DNA of 7,954 nt, taken from Candidatus Falkowiibacteriota bacterium (lineage in GTDB: Bacteria > Patescibacteriota > Patescibacteriia > Patescibacteriales > UBA12075). The notes below the pieces were generated by a model. The model was not told the origin of the DNA. It did not search any database and worked only from the letters and a program-made list of their open reading frames with translations. The translations under genes and the position numbers were made by a program. Location: NCBI GenBank assembly GCA_030600505.1, contig JAUVLY010000034.1, forward strand, positions 1-7,954, in the 5' to 3' direction. This document shows, piece after piece, positions 1 through 4,883 of this stretch. Numbering within the stretch: position 1 is the first letter of the stretch; the number at the start of each line of letters is the position of its first letter.

Positions 1-29
1 AGTGGGCTCATTTTAAATATAAACACTTG

Positions 30-37
30 AGGGGGTG
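30..37 (+). promoter_or_regulatory. Shine-Dalgarno sequence of the first small gene
   Basis: AGGGGGTG differs by one base from the ideal AGGAGGTG complement of the 16S rRNA tail and ends 5 bases before the ATG at 43. It fixes the start of the 70-residue gene. It is the only convincing Shine-Dalgarno sequence in the window; the other starts are preceded by A/T-rich sequence. Confidence 0.75.
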
Positions 38-42
38 CAAAC

Positions 43-255
43 ATGTCAAAAAAACTAAAAGCAGAAACTCTGGCTAAAAAATTTGTTGATTGGCTTAACA
101 CCGAAGACGGGAAGAAAGCGTTTGAAAAAACCATGAAACAAACAGACAAAACCACGGCTGAACTTAGAAAAGCGCGCCAAGTCGATTCGCACATCCTGAA
201 TACACCATTTGGACCGGCTGACGGTAGCGGACTTTGGCCACATCAACGTATTTAA
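43..255 (+). CDS. small protein of unknown function (70 aa)
   Basis: I do not recognise this family. The product is 70 residues, rich in lysine and charged residues for the first 45 positions (probably helical, with AETLAKKFVDWL and GKKAFEKTMKQ segments). A glycine/proline-rich tail without many charges follows (NTPFGPADGSGLWPHQRI). There is no signal peptide or membrane segment, so it is probably cytoplasmic. The start is supported by a strong Shine-Dalgarno sequence 5 bases upstream, and the stop is TAA. A 12-bp hairpin lies 10 bases after the stop, so it is probably transcribed separately from the MazG-like gene 92 bases further on. The minus-strand reading frame over the same bases looks like an antisense shadow. 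The call as a real gene rests on the ribosome binding site and plausible composition, not on homology. Confidence 0.65.
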   Translation: MSKKLKAETLAKKFVDWLNTEDGKKAFEKTMKQTDKTTAELRKARQVDSHILNTPFGPADGSGLWPHQRI

Positions 256-265
256 AACAATTTTT

Positions 266-297
266 GGGTGAGAAAAATAAATATTTTTTTCTCGCCC
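266..297 (+). terminator. hairpin after the first gene, possible terminator
   Basis: GGGTGAGAAAAA (266-277) pairs with TTTTTCTCGCCC (286-297) in a 12-bp stem with one G-T wobble and an 8-base loop. The T-run lies inside the 3' arm rather than after it, so classic Rho-independent action on the plus strand is uncertain. The position directly after a stop codon and before the next gene favours transcript-end or stability function. Confidence 0.5.
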
Positions 298-347
298 GCC
301 CACTAAAAGTATTTTATTAGGTTAAATAATTTTCTAACTTTTCTTTT

Positions 348-656
348 ATGGATTTCAAAGAACTACAAAACAAGGTAATGAAAAATGCTTTTGACTATGG
401 TAAAAAGTATAATATTAAAATCGATGAAGATTTTGCCTTGTTTAAATTATATGAAGAGGTGGGGGAGCTGGCGCAAGCGGTTTTAATTCATAGAAAAAAG
501 AGCCGGCCGGAAAAACATGTGTCTTTTGATAAATCTAAACAAAATTTAGCCGAGGAACTGGCTGATGTGGTGGGAATGGCGATAGTAAATGCTAAACTTC
601 TGGATATTGACCTGGAAGAAGCAATAAATAAAAAGTGGATTAATAAAGAAAAATAA
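348..656 (+). CDS. MazG-like nucleotide pyrophosphohydrolase
   Basis: Probable all-alpha NTP pyrophosphohydrolase of the MazG/dUTPase-2 superfamily, which hydrolyses (often non-canonical) nucleoside triphosphates to monophosphate and pyrophosphate using Mg2+. The metal-binding EExxE motif is seen as E36-E37-V-G-E40, and the second acidic pair as E70-L-A-D73 in EELADVVG. The NKKW segment near the C-terminus is also typical. At 102 residues it has the length of a single MazG domain, working as a dimer or tetramer in the cytoplasm. The stop lies 3 bases before the ATG of the HD-domain gene, so the two are surely co-transcribed, consistent with a shared role in nucleotide clean-up. No Shine-Dalgarno sequence precedes the ATG (CTTTTCTTTT). 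The exact substrate cannot be told from sequence. Confidence 0.85.
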   Translation: MDFKELQNKVMKNAFDYGKKYNIKIDEDFALFKLYEEVGELAQAVLIHRKKSRPEKHVSFDKSKQNLAEELADVVGMAIVNAKLLDIDLEEAINKKWINKEK

Positions 657-659
657 ATT

Positions 660-1229
660 ATGGACATAATTAATGAAGTAAAAATTTTTGTTGAAGCAGA
701 ATGTAAAAAGCCAAGCAGTAAATACGGCTATGAGCCGTTTCCTTTTCATCTTGTCCCAATGGTGAATTATGCTAAAACGCTGGCCAGGGAATTAAAGGCT
801 GATGAAGAGATAGTTGTGCTCGCCGCTTGGCTGCATGATATTGGCTCAATAATTCACGGCCGCGACAATCATCATGTTACCGGAGCAACTATTGCCGGGG
901 AAAAACTAAAGAAGCTTGGCTATCCAAACGAAAAAATAGAACAAGTTAAAAAATGCATCTTAAACCACCGTGGTTCAGGAAAAAGCAAAAGAAACACTAT
1001 TGAGGAACAAATTATAGCTGATGCTGACACCTTGAGTAATTTTGATAATATCCCCGGCATTTTCAAAGCGGCCTTTATTTATGAAAACAAAGATCAGGGC
1101 CAAGCCAAAGACGCGGTCAGAGAAAAACTAGAAAGAAAATGGCAGGGTTTACATTTTGAGAGCTCAAAAAAACTTATCAAAGAAAGATACAAGGCCGTCC
1201 AGTTACTTTTTAATAATCATCAAGCCTAG
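660..1229 (+). CDS. HD-domain phosphohydrolase
   Basis: A 189-residue HD-superfamily metal-dependent phosphohydrolase. The metal ligands can be followed in order: H30 (PFHLVP), H59-D60 in WLHDIGS, H71/H72 in the DNHHVTGA segment, H103 in LNHRGS, and D121/D123 in IIADADTLSNFDNI. The two extra histidines between HD and the last Asp place it in the broad HD/HDIG group acting on nucleotides or other phosphoesters. The C-terminal 50 residues are helical and charged. It resembles uncharacterised HD proteins common in CPR bacteria and archaea (from memory). It starts 3 bases after the MazG-like stop with no Shine-Dalgarno sequence, so translational coupling is likely. The stop is TAG. Substrate unknown; a nucleotide-pool role is inferred from the neighbour. 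Confidence 0.85.
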   Translation: MDIINEVKIFVEAECKKPSSKYGYEPFPFHLVPMVNYAKTLARELKADEEIVVLAAWLHDIGSIIHGRDNHHVTGATIAGEKLKKLGYPNEKIEQVKKCILNHRGSGKSKRNTIEEQIIADADTLSNFDNIPGIFKAAFIYENKDQGQAKDAVREKLERKWQGLHFESSKKLIKERYKAVQLLFNNHQA

Positions 1230-1289
1230 ACAAAACACTGTAATCTGCTAAAATAAGGCCATAATAAACTTTATAACTATCAATTAATC

Positions 1290-1333
1290 ATTCGCATGTG
1301 CCCTATTCGTAGAAGGGCTTTCGCGAAGCGAAA
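1290..1333 (+). repeat. diverged copy of a two-hairpin palindromic repeat in front of the bactofilin gene
   Basis: It begins ATTCGCATG like the copies at 7596 and 7755. Hairpin 1 is GCCCT (1300-1304) paired with AGGGC (1314-1318), with the 9-base loop ATTCGTAGA; the 3' copies have the same loop length and the similar loop ATTTGTAGC. Hairpin 2 is TTTCGC (1319-1324) paired with GCGAAA (1328-1333) with loop GAA. The stem sequences differ from the other copies yet remain paired. The element ends 6 bases before the ATG at 1340, occupying the place of a ribosome binding site. Confidence 0.65.
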
Positions 1334-1339
1334 TAACCT

Positions 1340-1720
1340 ATGTTTAAAGATCTAAAAAAGGACACTGACGCCAAGCAGGCCGAAACCGTTATCGGCGCTT
1401 CGGTCAAGGTTAAAGGCAATTTCCACGGCGATGGCGACATCATTATCAAAGGAGAGGTGGAAGGCAACATCAAGACCAAGAATTTTCTCTTGGTTGATAA
1501 GTCGGCCAAAGTCTCAGCTGATGTAAGTGCTAAAGACGCGCGTGTTGGCGGTAAAATTACCGGCAACATCAAGGTGAGCGACTATTTGGAAATAAAATCC
1601 AGCGCCCGCATAAGCGGCGACATTCACGCCAAAGAACTCTCGATTGAAAAAGGTGCGATTTTAAACGGCCAGTGTCACATGGGCGACAACCTTAAGAGTG
1701 ATGAAAACAAAAACTCCTAG
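1340..1720 (+). CDS. bactofilin family cytoskeletal protein
   Basis: Bactofilins (DUF583) polymerise without nucleotide into filaments that scaffold cell-wall or shape functions at the inner face of the membrane. The 126-residue product has a short charged N-terminal tail (1-16) and a right-handed beta-helix core (about 17-115). The core is made of short repeats with regular hydrophobic/glycine spacing, such as VIGASVKVKGNFHGDGDII, IKGEVEGNIKT, KSAKVSADVSAKDARVGGK, ITGNIKVSDYLEI and SARISGDIHAKEL. A lysine/asparagine-rich polar tail follows (DENKNS end). Length and layout match a minimal bactofilin. A two-hairpin repeat stands immediately before the ATG and no Shine-Dalgarno sequence is seen. 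The 110-base gap after the HD gene suggests its own promoter, but I cannot name one. The stop is TAG. Confidence 0.9.
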   Translation: MFKDLKKDTDAKQAETVIGASVKVKGNFHGDGDIIIKGEVEGNIKTKNFLLVDKSAKVSADVSAKDARVGGKITGNIKVSDYLEIKSSARISGDIHAKELSIEKGAILNGQCHMGDNLKSDENKNS

Positions 1721-1724
1721 ACTG

Positions 1725-1816
1725 AAAATTACAAGCACCAAATCCCAAATAAATTCCAAATTCCAATGACTAAAAATTCAAACTGTTTGAAATTTTGAAT
1801 TTGATGCTTGTAATTT
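1725..1816. repeat. imperfect inverted-repeat element between bactofilin and kinase-like genes
   Basis: AAATTACAAGCA (1726-1737) is the exact reverse complement of TGCTTGTAATTT (1805-1816). Inside, CAAATAAATT (1746-1755) has its complement AATTTATTTG (1812-1821). At the centre TTCAAA-CTG-TTTGAA (1777-1791) forms a perfect 6-bp stem with a 3-base loop. The sequence is built of variations on CCAAAT/AAATTCC. It looks like a small non-coding palindromic repeat rather than a terminator, since no GC-rich stem with a T-run is present. AT-rich sequence with further ATTTGGA/AAATTTGAG words continues to about 1850. Confidence 0.6.
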
Positions 1817-1855
1817 ATTTGTTATTTGGATTTTGAAATTTGAGATTTTAATATT

Positions 1856-2626
1856 ATGCACGTTTATATTTACGACACTTTTGTGTCCGACAAAAAGCAC
1901 ATGAACAAGGTTTCCCGGGTTGAAACCCGTATTACCGACCTGGGGCTAAATGGCAAAATCGTCCGTCTGGGACTAATTAGTTCAGTAAGCGACGCGATTG
2001 AGAATGAAATTAAAAAAGGCGCCAAAACCATTATCGCCGTGGGTGACAAACAAATACTTAACCAAGCCGTTAATGCTATGGCCCAGTTGCTGGCGCACGA
2101 AACAATCGGCGAGAGCGTACCGCTTGGATTTATCCCGGTGGGGAAAAAAGATTTGCTAACCGCTGACTTCTTAGGGGTGGGCAGCGCTGAGCTGGCTTGT
2201 GATATTCTTTCGCAGCGCCGAATCGAAACACTTGATCTCGGACAAGCCAATAATAACTATTTTTTATTCTCCGCGGTTGTCCCGACTGAATATACAACAA
2301 TAGAAATAGATGAAAATTATACGATCGAAATAAAAGAACCCGGAGAAATCGGTGTGGTTAATCTGCCGCTTGGCTTTACTCTGCCCCAAACCGACGGGGC
2401 CGACGGCTCGCTTGAGCTGGTTATAAAAACCGCGCAAGGTAAAAAATATTTGCCCGGCAAGCGGGGATCTAGCAACCAAGGTATTTTTGCTTTCAATAAA
2501 TTGCGAGTTATTAATAAAAAACACCCCGTCCTTTTGGACGGAGCAAAAAAATTAACGGCTCCGGTTGATATTCAAGTCGCGCCCATGAAAATCAGCTTAA
2601 TCGTGGGTAAAGACAGAAAATTTTAG
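1856..2626 (+). CDS. diacylglycerol/lipid-kinase-fold protein with degenerate catalytic motif
   Basis: The 256-residue product resembles the DAGK_cat (diacylglycerol/sphingosine kinase, YegS/BmrU-like) fold. The N-terminal half contains a beta-alpha pattern ending in KTIIAVGDKQILNQAVNAM (57-75), which aligns with the usual VGGDGTxNEVVNG nucleotide loop. It is followed by PLGFIPVGKKDLLTADFLGV (89-108), matching the family's LGxIPxGTGNDFAR segment. The C-terminal half (about 115-256) is beta-rich, as in the second domain of lipid kinases. The GGDGT signature is replaced by GDKQI and the GTGND segment by GKKDL, so catalytic activity is doubtful or altered. Length is slightly below the usual ~300. 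No Shine-Dalgarno sequence precedes the ATG; the stop is TAG, and a terminator follows 39 bases later. The fold assignment is moderate; the biological role is unknown. Confidence 0.65.
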   Translation: MHVYIYDTFVSDKKHMNKVSRVETRITDLGLNGKIVRLGLISSVSDAIENEIKKGAKTIIAVGDKQILNQAVNAMAQLLAHETIGESVPLGFIPVGKKDLLTADFLGVGSAELACDILSQRRIETLDLGQANNNYFLFSAVVPTEYTTIEIDENYTIEIKEPGEIGVVNLPLGFTLPQTDGADGSLELVIKTAQGKKYLPGKRGSSNQGIFAFNKLRVINKKHPVLLDGAKKLTAPVDIQVAPMKISLIVGKDRKF

Positions 2627-2664
2627 CAAACAAATTCCAAAATCTTAACTCTTATATAAACAAC

Positions 2665-2695
2665 AAAGCCCCTCAATATGCCGGGAGCTTTTTTT
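2665..2695 (+). terminator. Rho-independent terminator after the kinase-like gene
   Basis: AAAGC-CCC (2665-2672) pairs with GGG-(A)-GCTTT (2683-2691), an 8-bp stem with a single bulged A and a 10-base loop. The following T-run reaches 2695. It lies 39 bases after the plus-strand stop at 2626 and ends transcription before the convergent yidC gene. Confidence 0.8.
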
Positions 2696-2703
2696 GTATT
2701 CGT

Positions 2704-2780
2704 GTCATCCTGATCCGCCAGCTGGCGGAGAAGAATCTCGTCTCTATATCCACGGGATTCTTCGCTTCGCTCAGAATGAC
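2704..2780. repeat. 77-bp palindromic repeat element between convergent genes
   Basis: The ends GTCATCCTGA (2704-2713) and TCAGAATGAC (2771-2780) are inverted copies with one mismatch. A perfect 16-bp palindrome, TCCGCCAGCTGGCGGA, fills 2714-2729. GAAGAATC (2730-2737) is the exact reverse complement of GATTCTTC (2756-2763). The motif GTCATTCTGAGCGAAGCGAAGAATC (read on the minus strand, in pieces: GTCATTCTGA, GCGAAGCG, AAGAATC) is a type of intergenic repeat met in many bacteria. It may fold on either strand and could help end yidC transcripts. Confidence 0.75.
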
Positions 2781-2810
2781 AAAAAATAAATTTTAATTTC
2801 TACTAAATCT

Positions 2811-3551
2811 TTATTTTTTTACAATCTCTCCTTCAATTACTGGCTTCTTTTTGTCGTCCTTATTAAACAGCCAGGCCTGTTGTGCGCCGGTCAACACGGT
2901 TGTAACCAGCCAATAAAGGGCTAAACCGCCGGGGAATTGGATGCCGATCACAACTGTTAAAAGCGGCATAAAATAAAGCATTTGCTTATTCATGATCGCG
3001 GCCATATTTTCATCCTTAGCGCCCGGGCTCTTAATCGGCGGTTTTTTAGCCAGCATCATTTTGGTTTGCCAAAACTGGGCCGCCCCAGCCATTACCGCCA
3101 TCGGGATGTTTCTAACCGACAAATCAATAAAGCCAAGCGACATATAGTTAATCGCTTCCGGCCTGGTAATAAAAGGGTAAACTAAGTCTAAGGTACCATT
3201 GTCAAAGCCGTCACGGAATACACGGAACACAGCAAACAAAAAAGGCAATTGAATAATAAGCGGCAAACAGGAAGAAAAAGGATTAACCTTGTTTTTTTTA
3301 TAGAGCTCGAGCATTGCCTTGCTCATTGCCTCTTTGTTGTCTTTGAATTTTTTCTTCAGCTCTTCAGTCTTAGGCTGTAGATCTTGCAAAGCTTTTTGCG
3401 ATTTTATGGATTTTTTTGACAACGGTAATAATATCAGCTTAATAACTATTGTGAGCAATATAATCGCAATCCCCAGATCATTACCCGGAACTATATTATA
3501 GAGAAATACTAATAAATTTAATACTGGTTGATAAAAAAATGTTTGAAACAT
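2811..3551 (-). CDS. yidC: YidC/Oxa1 family membrane protein insertase
   Basis: Inserts and folds proteins in the cytoplasmic membrane, alone or with Sec. The 246-residue product is the short form without the large periplasmic P1 domain of proteobacterial YidC. Membrane segments are seen at about 25-45 (LGIAIILLTIVIKLILLPLS), 95-112 (CLPLIIQLPFLFAVF), 148-162, and 192-224 (two helices around VVIGIQFPGGLALYW). Between the first two lies the charged coiled-coil hairpin C1 (46-88). Family signatures are YKKNKVNPFSSCLPLIIQLP (84-103) and FPGGLALYW (206-214). The normally conserved groove arginine of TM1 appears as K38. The C-terminal tail (231-246) is lysine-rich, suiting ribosome contact. It is last in the rpmH-rnpA-yidD-yidC operon, 24 bases after yidD. 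No Shine-Dalgarno sequence is seen. Confidence 0.95.
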   Translation of the reverse strand: MFQTFFYQPVLNLLVFLYNIVPGNDLGIAIILLTIVIKLILLPLSKKSIKSQKALQDLQPKTEELKKKFKDNKEAMSKAMLELYKKNKVNPFSSCLPLIIQLPFLFAVFRVFRDGFDNGTLDLVYPFITRPEAINYMSLGFIDLSVRNIPMAVMAGAAQFWQTKMMLAKKPPIKSPGAKDENMAAIMNKQMLYFMPLLTVVIGIQFPGGLALYWLVTTVLTGAQQAWLFNKDDKKKPVIEGEIVKK

Positions 3552-3575
3552 AACTGGAAATTTATAATTTAGAAC

Positions 3576-3839
3576 TTAATCCACCGGGTCCCAACCGCCT
3601 TTATTAAATGGGTTACAGCGAAGAACTCGCCAAATTGACATTAAACCGCCCTTTATAAACCCATGTTTTTCTAAAGCTTTAATAGAATATTCTGAACAAG
3701 TGGGCTTAAAACGGCAAAAGCCAAAAGGGTATTTATGTTTAAAAATGCCGTGGTCCGGCGAAAAGGTCTTTTGATAAATTTTAATTATATAAATTGCGGC
3801 TTTCTGAGGAACAATCTTTAATATTAGCCAAAAATTCAT
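3576..3839 (-). CDS. yidD: membrane protein insertion efficiency factor YidD
   Basis: YidD is a small membrane-associated protein that helps YidC-dependent insertion; it was formerly DUF37/UPF0161. The 87-residue product carries nearly all family signatures: IKIYQKTFSPDHG (19-31), CRFKPTCSEYSIKALEKHG (42-60), GGLMSIWRVLRCNPF (64-78) and the terminal GGWDPV (81-86). Three cysteines (42, 48, 75) sit at conserved positions. An amphipathic/hydrophobic N-terminus (about 3-22) probably attaches it to the membrane. The insertion GIFKHKYPFGF (31-41) before the first Cys is a little longer than in most homologues I recall. It begins 10 bases after the rnpA stop and ends 24 bases before yidC, so it is clearly within the operon. 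The ATG start has only A/T-rich sequence before it. Confidence 0.95.
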   Translation of the reverse strand: MNFWLILKIVPQKAAIYIIKIYQKTFSPDHGIFKHKYPFGFCRFKPTCSEYSIKALEKHGFIKGGLMSIWRVLRCNPFNKGGWDPVD

Positions 3840-3849
3840 TTATTCTCGT

Positions 3850-4203
3850 TTATTTAAGTAATTTAAGCTTATTAAGGCCCTTAAGCACCAAATCCTTGAT
3901 TTCTTTGTATTCCTTATTAATAACCGCTTTTTGAGTAATAATGATCACATCATAGCCAGGTTTGATGTCTTTAAGGCTATCCTTAATTACCTGTCTAAGG
4001 CGACGTTTAATTTGATTTCTATCTACGGCTTTTTTGCTAATTTTAGCGCTTACAATAAAACCAAACCGGCTATTAGCCAGTTTGTTTTTACTTGCTTTTA
4101 GACCTAAGGCCTCGTTAAAACTAGAACGCCCGGTTTGCCAAACATTATCGAAATCTTTTTGTTTAGTTAAACGATTTTTTATAGCTAACACTTGCTTATT
4201 CAA
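3850..4203 (-). CDS. rnpA: ribonuclease P protein component
   Basis: RnpA is the basic protein subunit that, with the catalytic RNA, removes the 5' leader of tRNA precursors. The RNR signature is present as DRNQIKRRLRQV (61-72), with the N-terminal region LAIKNRLTKQKDFDNVWQTG and the central SRFGFIVSAKISKKAV strand typical of the family. It is 117 residues from the TTG at 4203, or 113 from the GTG at 4191. The GTG start gives (M)LAIKNRL, which matches the usual family N-terminus and is probably the better choice. The TTG lies 3 bases after the rpmH double stop and would favour coupling. Neither has a clear Shine-Dalgarno sequence. The product is strongly basic, as expected. The neighbours rpmH and yidD are the conserved context. 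The RNase P RNA gene is not in the window. Confidence 0.94.
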   Translation of the reverse strand: MNKQVLAIKNRLTKQKDFDNVWQTGRSSFNEALGLKASKNKLANSRFGFIVSAKISKKAVDRNQIKRRLRQVIKDSLKDIKPGYDVIIITQKAVINKEYKEIKDLVLKGLNKLKLLK

Positions 4204-4206
4204 CTA

Positions 4207-4344
4207 CTATTTTGTAAGCTGACTTCTACCTTTAGCACGACGGCGGGCCAGGATGTTACGGCCGCTTTTACTGGCCATTCTTATTCTAAAGCCATGTTTC
4301 TTTTTAGCCTTGCGGACATTAGGCTGATATGTTCTTTTGGGCAT
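4207..4344 (-). CDS. rpmH: 50S ribosomal protein L34
   Basis: This is a very short gene, found by translating the minus strand upstream of rnpA. The 45-residue product starts MPKRTYQPNVRKAKKKHGF, continues with RIRMASKSGRNILARRRAKG and ends RSQLTK. This is the unmistakable L34 pattern (KRTxQP ... HGFRxRM ... GRxxLxRRRxKGR). It is extremely basic, as needed for binding 23S rRNA in the large subunit. The second residue is Pro instead of the more usual direct MKRT start. It ends in two TAG stops in tandem (4207-4209 and 4204-4206). It is the first gene of the operon, followed within 3-15 bases by rnpA, and is driven by the promoter at 4379-4408. It diverges from dnaA across oriC. Confidence 0.97.
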   Translation of the reverse strand: MPKRTYQPNVRKAKKKHGFRIRMASKSGRNILARRRAKGRSQLTK

Positions 4345-4378
4345 AATTCTCTTGTAAATTCTTTCTTAATACTAATTT

Positions 4379-4408
4379 AGAATAACACTTTTGTTTTGTT
4401 TATGTCAA
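4379..4408 (-). promoter_or_regulatory. promoter of the rpmH-rnpA-yidD-yidC operon
   Basis: On the minus strand a perfect -35 TTGACA (4403-4408) is followed after 18 bases by TATTCT (4379-4384), which matches 4 of 6 -10 positions. Transcription would begin near 4372, giving a leader of about 28 bases before the rpmH ATG at 4344. A DnaA box sits 43 bp upstream at 4451-4459. Confidence 0.7.
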
Positions 4409-4450
4409 CCGGATGTTAAAATTGCTTATTTTTATTTTAGGGGATTACTT

Positions 4451-4459
4451 TGTGAATAA
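4451..4459 (-). promoter_or_regulatory. DnaA box (exact TTATNCACA match)
   Basis: TGTGAATAA on the plus strand reads TTATTCACA on the minus strand, an exact match to the DnaA box consensus TTATNCACA. It lies 43 bp upstream of the -35 element of the rpmH promoter, at the left end of oriC. Confidence 0.75.
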
Positions 4460-4661
4460 TTCTGTTTAATACTATGTATATATCTTCTGGGTTGGTGGTG
4501 TGTTGGCACGTGTAAAATGTATATAGTTTTGGTGATAAGTGTGTTTGTACCACTAATACACATTTTTAAACACCCCAAAACCCATTTCTTACCCAAATTA
4601 TTTACATACTAAAACCCCAAACTAAAGCCCAATATTAAATAAAAATATTTTTTTATTAAAT

Positions 4662-4691
4662 TTATTCACCTCTTTATTATTACTACTATTT
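4662..4691 (+). other. basal unwinding module: DnaA box followed by DnaA-trios
   Basis: TTATTCACC (4662-4670) is a DnaA box with one mismatch. After 3 bases come five in-phase triplets, TTA TTA TTA CTA CTA (4674-4688), then TTT. Read on the opposite strand 3'-to-5' these are AAT AAT AAT GAT GAT, the DnaA-trio pattern 3'-[G/A]AT-5' described for bacterial origins as the site where DnaA binds single-stranded DNA. Long A/T-only sequence (4689-4720) continues from it, as in Bacillus-type origins. Confidence 0.75.
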
Positions 4692-4727
4692 AATATATTA
4701 ATATTTAAATAATAAATAAAACCTAGT

Positions 4728-4786
4728 TTGACAAAGTGACTTGTTAAAAATTTATATTTGACATAAAATATCTTTGTAGGATAAAT
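4728..4786 (+). promoter_or_regulatory. two overlapping possible promoters inside oriC
   Basis: Two perfect TTGACA hexamers occur 30 bases apart (4728-4733 and 4758-4763). Seventeen bases after each lies a weak -10 candidate, TTTATA (4751-4756) and ATAAAT (4781-4786). They could give longer dnaA transcripts or transcription through the unwinding region, but the -10 matches are poor and the sequence is very AT-rich. Confidence 0.4.
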
Positions 4787-4834
4787 TTTAAAAATCAAAA
4801 ATCATTAAAAAATAGGTTTTTTGTTTCCACTATC

Positions 4835-4853
4835 TGTTAACATGTTATAAACA
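4835..4853. promoter_or_regulatory. tandem palindromes upstream of the dnaA promoter
   Basis: TGTTAACA (4835-4842) and TGTTATAAACA (4843-4853) are adjacent palindromes sharing TGTT/AACA half-sites, flanked by a direct repeat ATCTGT (4832-4837 and 4853-4858). The second overlaps the near-DnaA box TTATAAACA. They end 30 bases before the extended -10, a suitable place for a regulator or for DnaA self-control. Confidence 0.4.
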
Positions 4854-4883
4854 TCTGTGGGGGTTTTTAAATTTTTGTTTAGT

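Noticed and set aside
55..303. Minus-strand open frame antisense to the first small gene
   Set aside because: It runs through the hairpin and is rich in Phe/Ser/Lys codons expected from reversing a lysine-rich gene; the plus-strand frame has a strong ribosome binding site.
1303..1572. Minus-strand frame over the bactofilin gene
   Set aside because: Shadow of a well-recognised beta-helix protein; no family features.
1870..2250. 126-codon minus-strand frame over the kinase-like gene
   Set aside because: Low-complexity Ser/Leu/Ile composition typical of antisense reading; no ribosome binding site; the plus-strand protein matches a known fold.
4192..4380. Plus-strand frame antisense to rpmH
   Set aside because: The minus strand encodes an unmistakable L34 with promoter and operon context.
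4857..4866. GTGGGGGTTT as a strong Shine-Dalgarno or DnaA box
   Set aside because: It is 77 bases before the dnaA ATG with no open frame starting nearby, and it has several mismatches to the DnaA box consensus.
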